Shown here one piece after another: positions 46,614 to 55,596 of a stretch of DNA of 64,000 nucleotides. The translations under genes were made by a program, and so were the position numbers. The stretch comes from Candidatus Thalassolituus haligoni. GTDB lineage: Bacteria; Pseudomonadota; Gammaproteobacteria; Pseudomonadales; Oceanobacteraceae. Numbering within the stretch: position 1 is the stretch's first letter; each line of letters opens with the position of its first letter. The stretch lies in assembly GCF_041222825.1 (NCBI RefSeq), contig NZ_CP139482.1:713001-777000 (forward strand), read 5' to 3'. The notes beneath the pieces were generated by a model that saw nothing but the letters and a program-made list of their open reading frames with translations, was not told the origin of the DNA and did not search any database.

Positions 46614-47642
46614 TCAGAGTTCCGACAGGGTCTCGACGATCCGTTTGTAGCTGATAAACCGCTCCGGGCTGATCAGCTCTTCATCCACGGCTTGCAACAG
46701 TGCACAGCCGGGTTCGGTTTCATGATGGCAGTCACGGAAGCGGCAATGGCCAGCCAGCGCCCGTAACTCACGGAAGCCGTACAACACCTCATCTTCGCTC
46801 ATGTGCCAGAGGCCAAACTCGCGGATTCCCGGCGAGTCAATCAGATCGCCACCCGCCGGAAAGTGGTACAGCCGGGCAGTGGTGGTGGTGTGTTTCCCCT
46901 TGCGGGTGTTTTCCGATAGCGGGCCAACCTTGAGTTCTTCATCGGGCAGCAGGGTGCCGATCAGCGACGACTTGCCGACCCCAGACTGGCCAACAAATAC
47001 GCTGACACGGTCGTTGAGGAATTCTTTTAGCTCTCCCAAGCTGTCGGGGTCGTTGGCGCACACTTGCAGAATGCGGTAACCGAGATAGGCATAACGCTGC
47101 AGTAGCGGCTCCAGGTGAAACAGGCTCAGCTCGTCGAGCAAGTCGATCTTGTTCAGCAGGATAATTGGCTCGATCCGGCAGTTTTCTGCCGCCACCAGGT
47201 AACGGTCAATCAGGTTGGCGTGGGCGTGTGGTTCGGGGGCAATCACCAGCACAATAAAATCGATATTGGCGGCGACCGGTTTGATCTCATTGTAGGGGTT
47301 GGGGCGCGACAGCTCTGATTCTCGCTCCTGCACCATCTCCACCACCCCCTGATTGACACCCAGGGCATTGGCCGGTGCCGGGCGGAAGACAATGCGGTCA
47401 CCGGTGACCAGTGAGCCGAGGTTGGCGCGTAAAAAACAACGGTAGATGTTGCGTTCGTTATCTTCCACTTCGACTTGGGCACCAAAATGGGCGATCACCT
47501 GGCCGTGCATTTCATCGCCTAATTCACCGGCGTTAAGCTGATCGGAAATCACCGCCTCTTTTTGCTGGGCGCGCTGGGCTTTTTCTTCCTGGATTTTGGT
47601 GATGCGCCAGGATTGTTTTTTGGTGAGCTTTCGTTTGGCCAT
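46614..47642 (-). CDS. rsgA: RsgA, small ribosomal subunit biogenesis GTPase
   Basis: Circularly permuted GTPase (342 residues) that matures the 30S subunit. G-motifs occur in permuted order: NKID (G4), then GQSGVGKSS (G1) and DSPGIREFG (G3). An OB fold lies before the GTPase and a zinc-binding region after it (CRFRDCHHETEPGC). It is convergent with motB. In Pseudomonas the divergent neighbour is orn; here orn is 13.8 kb away. Confidence 0.97.
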   Translation of the reverse strand: MAKRKLTKKQSWRITKIQEEKAQRAQQKEAVISDQLNAGELGDEMHGQVIAHFGAQVEVEDNERNIYRCFLRANLGSLVTGDRIVFRPAPANALGVNQGVVEMVQERESELSRPNPYNEIKPVAANIDFIVLVIAPEPHAHANLIDRYLVAAENCRIEPIILLNKIDLLDELSLFHLEPLLQRYAYLGYRILQVCANDPDSLGELKEFLNDRVSVFVGQSGVGKSSLIGTLLPDEELKVGPLSENTRKGKHTTTTARLYHFPAGGDLIDSPGIREFGLWHMSEDEVLYGFRELRALAGHCRFRDCHHETEPGCALLQAVDEELISPERFISYKRIVETLSEL

Positions 47643-47920
47643 GCGTTACTCGGAGTGTCGATTCGGCCGCCATTCTCCGCGCTGGCTGCGCTAAGCGCAA
47701 GCTGTAGCCGGGGTGATCGACGCCTGCCGAGTGCGGTTTTCAGTCCCGAGTCATGCCGCGTTCGGCACCACACGCATGGCAGCAAAGAGCGAGCTGCCAG
47801 TGTGGCGTCTGAAATACCGGTATGCGTCCCTGCAGCAAGGTTTATTCTGCCGGTTTTGGCGTTTGCCAGCACGGTGGTGATGGTGTGTTGTTGATGTGCG
47901 TGTTGTTCAGTCGCGTGTAT
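47643..47920. other. 278-bp intergenic region between fmdB and rsgA
   Basis: Both flanking genes read leftwards, so the region should hold the fmdB transcript end and the rsgA promoter. I see no strong terminator or gene. It is the likely left junction of the inserted amide block. Confidence 0.4.
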
Positions 47921-48307
47921 TTAATGGCTAATCATCCATGGCCGCATGCCAGGAAACATCTTGTCGCCATTGGCGGTGTACATCAGGTTGCTCTTGCGTT
48001 TGCTGCCACAGCCGCAGTCCTTGCCATGCTGGTGGCGATGATCAAACCGCTGGCGTTCTTTTTTTTCGTTCTCCCTTTCCTGATACTGGCTGGTGCTCAT
48101 CACTTCGGGTGCTTCGCGGGCTTTGTCGTTGCGCTCCATGGCTTCACGGGTTTCTTTTAATACCTTGGCAATGGCTGGAGGCAAGACAATCACCCGTGCC
48201 GAACGGGTGTTGCATTGGGGACAGGGCTGGGGCTGGTCGTGCTGCTGCATCGGGGCCAGTTCCTGAAAAACGCCGTGGCTGGGACATTTGTAGTCGTACA
48301 TGGGCAT
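47921..48307 (-). CDS. fmdB: FmdB-family zinc ribbon protein
   Basis: A 128-residue protein starting MPMYDYKCPSHG with a second CPQC pair at about residues 29-32, the FmdB/putative regulatory zinc-ribbon pattern. The C-terminal half is charged and contains a His/Cys cluster (HRHQHGKDCGCG). GGAG lies 9 bases before the ATG. It follows fmdA on the same strand, as FmdB accompanies formamidase in other bacteria; a regulatory or assembly role is inferred. Confidence 0.85.
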   Translation of the reverse strand: MPMYDYKCPSHGVFQELAPMQQHDQPQPCPQCNTRSARVIVLPPAIAKVLKETREAMERNDKAREAPEVMSTSQYQERENEKKERQRFDHRHQHGKDCGCGSKRKSNLMYTANGDKMFPGMRPWMISH

Positions 48308-48352
48308 GGCGGGTATCTCCGGCAGTTTTTATCATCAATTGTTGATAGAGCA

Positions 48353-48381
48353 ACCGCTGCCGGAGCAACCCCGGCAGCGGT
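48353..48381 (-). terminator. Hairpin between fmdA and fmdB
   Basis: A perfect 11-bp inverted repeat (48353-48363 with 48371-48381) and 7-base loop lie 17 bp after the fmdA stop. There is little U-tract on the minus strand, so it may stabilise the upstream mRNA or attenuate fmdB rather than terminate fully. Confidence 0.6.
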
Positions 48382-48397
48382 GTCTGGGTTGTTGTGG

Positions 48398-49630
48398 TCA
48401 GTCGAGATCCGCTGCTTTCGGAATATTCACCGAGCCATCCAGATGTTTGACCGGGCCATCCGCTGACGGCTTGATATCGAACTCGAAGATGTCGGTAGGT
48501 AACCACAGGGTGGCACAGGAGTTGGGGATATCGACCACGCCACTGATATGTCCCTGAATCGGTGCACAACCAATGATGGCGTAACCCTGGGCTTCGCTGT
48601 AGCCGAACTTGGTCAGGTAGTTGATGGCATTCATACAGGCTTGTTGGTAAGCCAGGCTGGTATCCAGATAGTGCTGCTTGCCTGTGTCATCAACGGAAAT
48701 ACCTTCAAAGATCAGGTAGTCATCGTATTTGGGTACCAGCGGGCTGGGCTTGAAGATCGGGTTTTTCACCTGGTATTTGCTCATGCCATCCTTGATCAGG
48801 TTGACGCGCAAGTGAATCCAGCCAGCCATTTCGATGGCACCACAGAAGGTGATTTCGCCGTCACCCTGACTGAAGTGCAGGTCGCCTACGGACAGACCTG
48901 CACCGTCGACGTAGACCGGGAAATAAATCTTTGCCCCTCGAGTCAGATCCTTGATGTCGCAGTTACCACCATGCTCTCGCGGTGGCACTGTACGGGCACC
49001 TTCTGCGGCAGCAGCGGCTTTGGCATCGCCTTGCATCCGCCCCATATGGGCGGTGTCGGCGTAAGGCAAACAGGCCAGGGCCGGTTCGCGATCCGGGTTG
49101 GTATCAAACAATTCTTTTTCGCGCTGATTCCAGGTGTCCAGCATATCGCGGGATGGCAAGCAGCCGATCAGACCGGGATGCAGGATGCCAGCAAATTCAA
49201 CGCCCGGTACATGACGGGATTTGGTGTAGATACCGTTGAAGTCCCAGATGGATTTTTGTGCTTCGGGGAAACGGTCGGTCAGGAAACCGCCGCCGTTCTT
49301 TTTGGAAAAGAAGCCGTTGAAGCCCCACTGTTGTTCGGCAAAAGTGCCGATGTCGAGAATATCGACTTCCAGCAGGTCACCTGGCTGGGCACCGTCGATC
49401 GCCACCGGGCCAGACAGAAAATGCACCTGGGTCAGGTCGACATCACGAATATCCTCGGCGTTATCGTTGTTTTTGATCTGGCCGCCGGTCCAGTCGTAGC
49501 ACTCGATAATAAAATCATCACCGGGCTTTACCGTAGACACCATGGGAATATCCGGGTGCCAGCGGTTGTGGACGCTGTCGTTGTCGTAGGCAGACTGGTT
49601 AAGGTCAATTTTGATGATGGTATCAGTCAT
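48398..49630 (-). CDS. fmdA: Formamidase FmdA
   Basis: Hydrolyses formamide (and more slowly acetamide) to ammonia and the acid. The 410 residues agree with the FmdA/AmdA acetamidase-formamidase family, with the segments NRWHPDIP, EHGGNCDIKDL, VGDLHFSQGDGE and PNSCATLWLP. The ATG at 49630 has AAGGAG 6 bases upstream; the longer frame upstream overlaps the AAA+ gene and is not needed. It overlaps the AmiB-like gene by 8 bp. Confidence 0.95.
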   Translation of the reverse strand: MTDTIIKIDLNQSAYDNDSVHNRWHPDIPMVSTVKPGDDFIIECYDWTGGQIKNNDNAEDIRDVDLTQVHFLSGPVAIDGAQPGDLLEVDILDIGTFAEQQWGFNGFFSKKNGGGFLTDRFPEAQKSIWDFNGIYTKSRHVPGVEFAGILHPGLIGCLPSRDMLDTWNQREKELFDTNPDREPALACLPYADTAHMGRMQGDAKAAAAAEGARTVPPREHGGNCDIKDLTRGAKIYFPVYVDGAGLSVGDLHFSQGDGEITFCGAIEMAGWIHLRVNLIKDGMSKYQVKNPIFKPSPLVPKYDDYLIFEGISVDDTGKQHYLDTSLAYQQACMNAINYLTKFGYSEAQGYAIIGCAPIQGHISGVVDIPNSCATLWLPTDIFEFDIKPSADGPVKHLDGSVNIPKAADLD

Positions 49631-50798
49631 GGTTTGCTCCTTGATTGGCAAGTACAGCCTTGGAAAAAACGTGTGGATCGACGGCAGTAGCACCGTCTTG
49701 TCGGGTTGTGTTGGTGCGGGGTAATGCTGAATCCGTCGGGTCGGTTGCGGGTTTGGTCACAGCAGCGGCGCTGAAACTCAGTTCGCCATCGCATAGCAGC
49801 GCTCGCAGCTGACGCGGTTGCTGGGACTGGGGCAGGGTGAGCAGGTAACTGGCCAAGGGCGCGACGACCTGGCGCTGGAACAGCCGCTGGATCGCACGGG
49901 CACCATACTGCTGGTCAAAGCCGCTGCGGCTGAGCCAGAACAGGCAGGCATCGTCGAGCAGCAAGGTCAGTTGGTGTTTGTTCAGGCGCTGGTTGAGTTC
50001 GTCCAGCAGGGTGATCACCACCCGTGGCAGGTGTTCGTGACTCAGGTTGGCAAAGCGTTCGATGCAATGAATACGGTTGAGGAATTCCGCATCAAAGTGG
50101 CTTTCCAGTGCCTGTTGTTGTACCCGCTGTTGCAGCCTGGTCTGCCAGGCTTGCGGCAGCCACGGGCGTAATCTGTGTTGTTGCCATTGGCGTGAACCAA
50201 TGTTGCTGGTCATGAATACCAGGGTGTTGCGGAAGTGCAGTGCTTTCTGGCCGGATGCCAGTGTCAGTTCGCCGTTATCCAGAATGTTCATCAAGCTGCG
50301 CACTACTTCTGGACTGGCCTTTTCAATTTCATCAAACAGCACGATGCCGGGGCGGGTGCTGCTGCCATTGATCAGTTCTTCGTTGAGCAGGGTCAGGTTG
50401 TCCTTGCTGCCAACGTAGCCCGGCGGTGCACCAGTGATGGCGGCGCTGTAATGGCTTTGCGACAGGGTGTTCATGTCGATGCGACAGAAGCGGTTGGCGT
50501 CACCATGAATGGCTTCGGCAATACGCCGCACCATTTCGGTTTTACCTACCCCGGTATCTCCCAGAAACAGTGCCGTCAGCAAGGGGCGGCGACCGTCACT
50601 GAGGCCCGCCTTGAGCACATCCAACTGGCGGCGCAAACTGCGAATGACCTGACTCTGCCCCACCAGTTGGCTTTCCAGTTGCTGCTGTAGCTGGGCCGGA
50701 TCAAAAGCAAAGCGGGAGTAAAGCGCCGGACTGGCCGACTCCGGTTGGCCTGCTGATGGCGGCTGACGCTGCTGCAGACGATCGTTAATGAACACCAT
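49623..50798 (-). CDS. amiB: AmiB-like AAA+ ATPase of the amidase operon
   Basis: A 391-residue single-ring AAA+ protein with Walker A GDTGVGKT (about residue 80), Walker B VLFDEIEK (about 152), sensor 1 FMTSNIG and the C-terminal small domain (YGARAIQRLF with sensor 2). It resembles the ClpA/ClpB D2 ring; no ClpP-binding loop is evident. Its place between an aliphatic amidase and a formamidase matches AmiB of the Pseudomonas ami operon, a ClpX/A-like chaperone. The exact function is unproven. Confidence 0.82.
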   Translation of the reverse strand: MVFINDRLQQRQPPSAGQPESASPALYSRFAFDPAQLQQQLESQLVGQSQVIRSLRRQLDVLKAGLSDGRRPLLTALFLGDTGVGKTEMVRRIAEAIHGDANRFCRIDMNTLSQSHYSAAITGAPPGYVGSKDNLTLLNEELINGSSTRPGIVLFDEIEKASPEVVRSLMNILDNGELTLASGQKALHFRNTLVFMTSNIGSRQWQQHRLRPWLPQAWQTRLQQRVQQQALESHFDAEFLNRIHCIERFANLSHEHLPRVVITLLDELNQRLNKHQLTLLLDDACLFWLSRSGFDQQYGARAIQRLFQRQVVAPLASYLLTLPQSQQPRQLRALLCDGELSFSAAAVTKPATDPTDSALPRTNTTRQDGATAVDPHVFSKAVLANQGANHD

Positions 50799-50811
50799 GG
50801 TCGTCAGCGCC

Positions 50812-51858
50812 TCAGGAACCGGATTCCATGGTTTTTTCCGGTGCTGGCAGATCCCCCACAGGGCACTCTTCGGTGCCGATGGTGCTGCGGGTCATGGCTT
50901 CAACGTCGTCGCGGGCTTTTTCAGCATCGGTGACCCAGGTGCGATAGAACTCGAACGGGCAGTCGGCAATACCCCGGTCGCCATCGCCGGAGGCATGCAC
51001 GCCGGTGTAGCCACGGTGCAGCAGTTTGAACAGGTGGTTCTGTGACTGATCGTTTTTGCGGGCGTCACGAATCTGCGACAGCGACAGCTGGGCATACTGC
51101 ACGCCCATGTCTTCTTCGCCGCATTCCCCCAGGGTGCGGCCGTCGAAGCCAATCACGGCGGAGTGACCGAAGTAGGAGTAAACACCGTCGAAGCCGGTGG
51201 CGTTGGCGACGGCGACGTAGCAGTTGTTGGCCCAGGCCATGGATTTGGCCATCATCACCTGTTGTTCCTTGGCCGGGTACATATAGCCCTGGCAACGCAC
51301 AATCAGCTCGGCGCCTTTCATGGCGCAGTCGCGCCAGATTTCCGGGTAATTGCCGTCGTCACAAATGATCAGGCTCAGCTTCATGCCTTTCGGGCCGTCG
51401 CTGACGTAGGTACGATCGCCTGGGTACCAGCCTTCAATCGGACACCAGGGAATACACTTGCGGTATTTCTGGACGATGTCGCCGTTGTTATTGATCAGCA
51501 CCAGGGTGTTGTAGGGGGCTTTGTTGGGGTGTTCTTCGTGCTGTTCACCAGTGAGGGAAAATACCCCCCAGGTGTTGGCGGCGCGGCAGGCGGCGGCAAA
51601 AATTTCGGTCTCGTCGCCAGGAATGGTGGCTGCCGTGGCCATCATTTCATCGTGGTCGTACATGATTCCCATGGTGCTGTATTCAGGGAAGACAATCAGA
51701 TCCATTCCCGGCAGGCCCTGCTTGATGCCCTTGATCATGTCGGCAATGTTGCGGGCGTTGTCGAGCACCTCGGCTTTGCTGTGCAGGCGCGGCATTTTGT
51801 AGTTCACCACGGCAACGCCGACGGTATCGTTACTGCTTGAAATATCACCATGACGCAT
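50812..51858 (-). CDS. amiE: Aliphatic amidase AmiE
   Basis: Hydrolyses short aliphatic amides such as acetamide and propionamide. The 348 residues are collinear with P. aeruginosa AmiE, with the catalytic triad Glu59 (FPEYST), Lys134 (YRKCIPWCP) and Cys166 (IICDDGNYP) at exactly the classical positions. The ATG at 51858 has AAGGAG 7 bases upstream. The close paralogue AmiF (formamidase) is a weaker alternative. It lies 28 bp after urtE and 13 bp before the AmiB-like gene. Confidence 0.95.
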   Translation of the reverse strand: MRHGDISSSNDTVGVAVVNYKMPRLHSKAEVLDNARNIADMIKGIKQGLPGMDLIVFPEYSTMGIMYDHDEMMATAATIPGDETEIFAAACRAANTWGVFSLTGEQHEEHPNKAPYNTLVLINNNGDIVQKYRKCIPWCPIEGWYPGDRTYVSDGPKGMKLSLIICDDGNYPEIWRDCAMKGAELIVRCQGYMYPAKEQQVMMAKSMAWANNCYVAVANATGFDGVYSYFGHSAVIGFDGRTLGECGEEDMGVQYAQLSLSQIRDARKNDQSQNHLFKLLHRGYTGVHASGDGDRGIADCPFEFYRTWVTDAEKARDDVEAMTRSTIGTEECPVGDLPAPEKTMESGS

Positions 51859-51886
51859 GAGGATTCTCCTTTGAATCAGATTTGGT

Positions 51887-52576
51887 TCAGACCGACAGGT
51901 AGCGGGTGATGGTGGCCTGGTCGGCCTCGGCAACGGGGACATCGAGTACGATGCTGCCTTTCTCGATCACCAGAATGCGGTCGGCGACATCCAGTGCGAA
52001 ACTGAGCACCTGTTCGGAAACGATGATCGATAACTTGCGTTGGTCGCGGATCTTGCGCAGGGTACGGGCCATCTCCTTGATGATGCTGGGCTGGATACCT
52101 TCGGTCGGCTCGTCCAGCAGCAGTACACTGGGGTCGCTGGCTAACGCCCGTGCGATGGCGAGTTGCTGCTGCTGGCCTCCAGAGAGGTTGCCGCCACGCC
52201 GGTGCTGCATTTCTTTCAGCACCGGGAACATCTCGTAGAGGTCTTCCGGGATCTGGTTTTTGCCGGTTGAGGTGAGGCCGGTTTCAATATTTTCTCTCAC
52301 CGTCATGGTGGAAAAAATCATCCGTCCCTGGGGCACAAAACCGATACCGGCACCGACCCGTTCATGACTTTTCAGGGGCACCAGGTCGGCACCGTTGAGT
52401 GCGGCGCGGCCTGATTTACTCGGGATCATGCCGATCAGCGACTTCATCAGCGTGGTCTTGCCCATGCCGTTGCGGCCCAGTACCGCGACGATTTCCTCGT
52501 CGCCGACACTCAGGTTCATATTGCGAATAACGTCGCTCTGACCGTAGGCCACGTTGTAATCGGTTAGCTCAAGCAT
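51887..52576 (-). CDS. urtE: Urea/amide ABC transporter ATPase UrtE
   Basis: One of two ATPases of a branched-chain/urea-type importer (229 residues): Walker A GRNGMGKT, signature LSGGQQQQ, Walker [18 protein letters not shown] sits just before the ATG. It is followed by amiE rather than urease genes, so the substrate may be short amides, urea or both. Confidence 0.93.
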   Translation of the reverse strand: MLELTDYNVAYGQSDVIRNMNLSVGDEEIVAVLGRNGMGKTTLMKSLIGMIPSKSGRAALNGADLVPLKSHERVGAGIGFVPQGRMIFSTMTVRENIETGLTSTGKNQIPEDLYEMFPVLKEMQHRRGGNLSGGQQQQLAIARALASDPSVLLLDEPTEGIQPSIIKEMARTLRKIRDQRKLSIIVSEQVLSFALDVADRILVIEKGSIVLDVPVAEADQATITRYLSV

Positions 52577-52606
52577 TGTTTATCTCCTCGTTTACCGACT
52601 TGGCGA

Positions 52607-53371
52607 TCAATGGCCCAGGTATACTTCAATGACTTTGGGGTCGTTCTGCACCCGTTCCATCGAGCCTTCCGACAGCACTTTGCCCTGGTGCAATACCGTG
52701 ACGCGGTCGGCGATGTCGGCGACAAACTGCATGTCGTGTTCAATCACCAGTACCGAGCGGTCTTTGGTAATGCGTTGCAGCAATGCGGCTGTTTGCTGGC
52801 GTTCGGCAACCGACATGCCTGCGACCGGTTCATCAAGCATCAGCAGTTCCGGGTCCTGGATCAGCAACATGCCGATTTCCAGCCACTGTTTCTGACCGTG
52901 GCTGAGCAGGTCGGCAGGCATATCGAGCTTGTCGGGCAGGAAAATCATCTCGGCGATTTCGTGTACCTTGTCGATCACCGCAGCGTCACGCCGGAAGGTC
53001 AGCGCTCCCCATACCCCTCGGCCTTTGGGGTAGGAGAGTTCGAGGTTTTCGAACACCGTCAGGTCTTCGTAAATGGAGGGGTTCTGGAACTTGCGGCCAA
53101 CTCCGGCATGAACAATCTGGTGTTCGTTCATACGGGTCAGCTCCTGGCCCTTGAACTTGATCGAGCCTTCGGTGGCTTTGGTGCGGCCGCAGATCAGATC
53201 CAGCACCGTGGTTTTACCTGCGCCGTTGGGGCCGATGATCACCCGGATTTCCTGTTCTTCGACGTACAGCGACAGATCACTCACGGCCTTGAAGCCATCA
53301 AAGGAAACCGTCAACCCTTCGACGCTCAGAACAAAGTCCTTCTGCTCGATGTGCTTGTTAACTGCCAGCAT
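52607..53371 (-). CDS. urtD: Urea/amide ABC transporter ATPase UrtD
   Basis: The second importer ATPase (254 residues): Walker A GPNGAGKT, signature-like LSHGQKQW, Walker B LLMLDEPVAGMS. The LSHGQKQWLEIGM form is typical of UrtD. The ATG at 53371 has AAGGAG 7 bases upstream and overlaps the 3' end of urtC by 14 bp. Confidence 0.93.
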   Translation of the reverse strand: MLAVNKHIEQKDFVLSVEGLTVSFDGFKAVSDLSLYVEEQEIRVIIGPNGAGKTTVLDLICGRTKATEGSIKFKGQELTRMNEHQIVHAGVGRKFQNPSIYEDLTVFENLELSYPKGRGVWGALTFRRDAAVIDKVHEIAEMIFLPDKLDMPADLLSHGQKQWLEIGMLLIQDPELLMLDEPVAGMSVAERQQTAALLQRITKDRSVLVIEHDMQFVADIADRVTVLHQGKVLSEGSMERVQNDPKVIEVYLGH

Positions 53372-54569
53372 GGCTGTGCTCCTTGGTATTGAAGGTGTCG
53401 GCATTGGCGGTATTGGCGGTATTGGCGGTAGCTGAGGTCGTTGCGTTGTTAGTGGTGGTATCTGGCAGGGCAGCGGGCGTGTTGGTTTTGCAGAACCGTG
53501 CCTTGATTCGCGGCTCGATATGCGTGCTCCAGACCCCGGCCAGGCCGTTCGGGAATGCCATTACCACGCCGATGAACAAGGCACCCATGGCGAACAGCCA
53601 CAGCTCGGGAAAGGATTCCGAGAAGCTGGTCTTGGCAGCGTTGACCAGTAAGGTGCCGTACACCGCGCCGAGAATAGAAAGACGCCCACCAACGGCGCAG
53701 AAGATCACCATCTCGATCGACGGCACGATGCCGACGAAGGTCGGTGACATAAAGCCCACTTGCAGCGCGAACATGGCACCACCAATAGCCGAGAACACTG
53801 CGGCCAGGCAGAAGATGAAAATCTTGAAGGCGGACACGTCGTAGCCGGAAAAGCGCACTCGGTCTTCCCGTTCCCGCATCGCTACCAGCAGCCGACCGAG
53901 TTTGCTGTTAATCACGTATTTGGCGATAAACAGACAGCCGAACAGGCAGGCAACACAGACAAAATAGAGAACGTATTTGGCGCTGTCGGTACGGATATCC
54001 CAGCCATGCAGGGTGCGCAGGTCGGTAATACCGTTAACGCCACCGGTGTAGCCTTGCTGGCCAATGATCAGGATGGTCAGGATGGCGGCGACGGCCTGGG
54101 TAATGATGGCGAAATACACGCCACCGACGCGGCGTTTGAACATGGCCACCGCGACGACAAAGGCAAAGATCGCTGGTACCGCAATAATGGCAATCAGGGT
54201 AAAGCCGAAGCTGTGGAAGGGTTCCCAGAACCAGGGCAGTGCGGTGATTTGGTTCCAGTCCATAAAGTCGGGAATTCCCGGCGTTGACTGAATGGTGGTG
54301 TTTTCCGGGCTGGAGGCTTCCAGCTTGAGGAACATCGCCATGCAATAGCCGCCAAGGCCAAAGAAAACCCCCTGGCCCAGGCTCAGAATGCCGCCGTAGC
54401 CCCAGCACAACACCAGGCCAATAGCGACGAAGGAGTAGGTCAGGTATTTACCCACCAGATTGAGGCGGAAAATATCCATCGACAACGGCAGTATCACCAC
54501 CAGCAACAGCGCCAGGATCAACATATGCGTCATCTGGTAACGTGCGAAGAATTGGCTAATCGGATTCAT
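53358..54569 (-). CDS. urtC: Urea/amide ABC transporter permease UrtC
   Basis: A 403-residue LivM-type permease with about ten membrane helices and the characteristic GYGGILSLGQGVFFGLGGY segment (about 58-76). A polar C-terminal tail of about 40 residues (Ala/Thr/Asn repeats from a GGCGGTATT-type DNA repeat near 53401-53431) is unusual. The ATG at 54569 has AAGAGG upstream. Confidence 0.93.
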   Translation of the reverse strand: MNPISQFFARYQMTHMLILALLLVVILPLSMDIFRLNLVGKYLTYSFVAIGLVLCWGYGGILSLGQGVFFGLGGYCMAMFLKLEASSPENTTIQSTPGIPDFMDWNQITALPWFWEPFHSFGFTLIAIIAVPAIFAFVVAVAMFKRRVGGVYFAIITQAVAAILTILIIGQQGYTGGVNGITDLRTLHGWDIRTDSAKYVLYFVCVACLFGCLFIAKYVINSKLGRLLVAMREREDRVRFSGYDVSAFKIFIFCLAAVFSAIGGAMFALQVGFMSPTFVGIVPSIEMVIFCAVGGRLSILGAVYGTLLVNAAKTSFSESFPELWLFAMGALFIGVVMAFPNGLAGVWSTHIEPRIKARFCKTNTPAALPDTTTNNATTSATANTANTANADTFNTKEHSHAGS

Positions 54570-54579
54570 GGGCAACCTC

Positions 54580-55509
54580 TTATTTCCGTATCTTCAGAGA
54601 GAACAGCCCTTGTGGACGCAGCATCAGGATGCCAACCACGACGAGCAGGGTAAGAACTTTGGCCATCGAACCACTGAGGAAAAATTCCATGGTCGATTGC
54701 GCCTGGGAGATGGTAAAAGCCGAGGCGACCGTGCCCAGCAAGCTGGAGGCTCCACCAAACACCACCACCAAAAAGGTATCGACGATATAAAGCTGGCCAG
54801 AGGTCGGGCCGGTAGAACCGATCATGGTGAAGGCGGATCCGGCGATACCGGCAATGCCGCAACCGAGGGCAAAGGTCAGGCGGTCTACCATGGCGGTATT
54901 GATGCCGACGGCGGAGGCCATCGGTCGGTTCTGCACCACGGCGCGGGTTTGTTTGCCGAGTCGGGATTTCTGCATCATCAGCCAGACGCCCACCGTTACT
55001 ACCAGGGTGATGGCCATCACGAACAAACCATTGATCGGAATTTCCACCATGTCGGTCAGGGCGATGGAACCCATCAGCCAGTCGGGCAGGGTGACGCCGA
55101 CTTCGCGGGTGCCAAAAATGGTGCGGTACAGCTGTTGCAAAATCAGGCTCAGGCCCCAGGTGGCCAATAGAGTGTCGAGCGGGCGTTTGTAGAGGTGCCG
55201 GATCATGGCCCATTCAACCAGCGCCCCGAGTGCCCCGGCGGCAAAGAAGGCCAGAATCAGGGCGACAAAAAAGTACGCGTCATAGAAGGATTCGGGCAGA
55301 TACGACGAAAAAATATGGGATGTCAGGTAGGTCGTGTAGGCACCGAGAATCATGAATTCGCCGTGCGCCATATTGATGACGCCCATTTGGCCGAAAATAA
55401 TCGCCAGCCCCAGCGCCATCAGAACAAAAACAGAAAACAGAATAAGACCGGCAAAACCTTGCATGGCAAAGATTGAGGTCAGTTCGGTCATGGTGTAATC
55501 GGCAAACAT
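54580..55509 (-). CDS. urtB: Urea/amide ABC transporter permease UrtB
   Basis: A 309-residue LivH-type permease, shorter than many UrtB proteins because the extra N-terminal periplasmic region of some homologues is absent. The segment GQMGVINMAHGEFMILGAY (about 40-58) is diagnostic. GGAGG precedes the ATG. The gap to urtC is 10 bp. Confidence 0.92.
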   Translation of the reverse strand: MFADYTMTELTSIFAMQGFAGLILFSVFVLMALGLAIIFGQMGVINMAHGEFMILGAYTTYLTSHIFSSYLPESFYDAYFFVALILAFFAAGALGALVEWAMIRHLYKRPLDTLLATWGLSLILQQLYRTIFGTREVGVTLPDWLMGSIALTDMVEIPINGLFVMAITLVVTVGVWLMMQKSRLGKQTRAVVQNRPMASAVGINTAMVDRLTFALGCGIAGIAGSAFTMIGSTGPTSGQLYIVDTFLVVVFGGASSLLGTVASAFTISQAQSTMEFFLSGSMAKVLTLLVVVGILMLRPQGLFSLKIRK

Positions 55510-55564
55510 GGTGTGTCCTCCCAGTGGTTTGGAGCAGTACGAACAGCGCGATGAACGTGGTTGA

Positions 55565-55586
55565 AAGCGGCCCGCAGGGGCCGCTT
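55565..55586 (-). terminator. Intercistronic hairpin after urtA
   Basis: A perfect 9-bp stem (AAGCGGCCC with GGGCCGCTT) and a 4-base loop start 11 bp after the urtA stop, within the 87-bp urtA-urtB gap. No U-run follows. Such a structure after a binding-protein gene usually protects the upstream mRNA and lowers downstream expression. Confidence 0.65.
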
Positions 55587-55596
55587 GTTGCCGTTC

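Noticed and set aside
48548..49690. 380-codon open frame on the plus strand across fmdA
   Set aside because: Entirely antisense to fmdA, with Val/Gly-rich shadow composition and no ribosome site.
52610..53392. 260-codon open frame on the plus strand across urtD
   Set aside because: Shadow of urtD, whose ABC motifs are intact on the minus strand.
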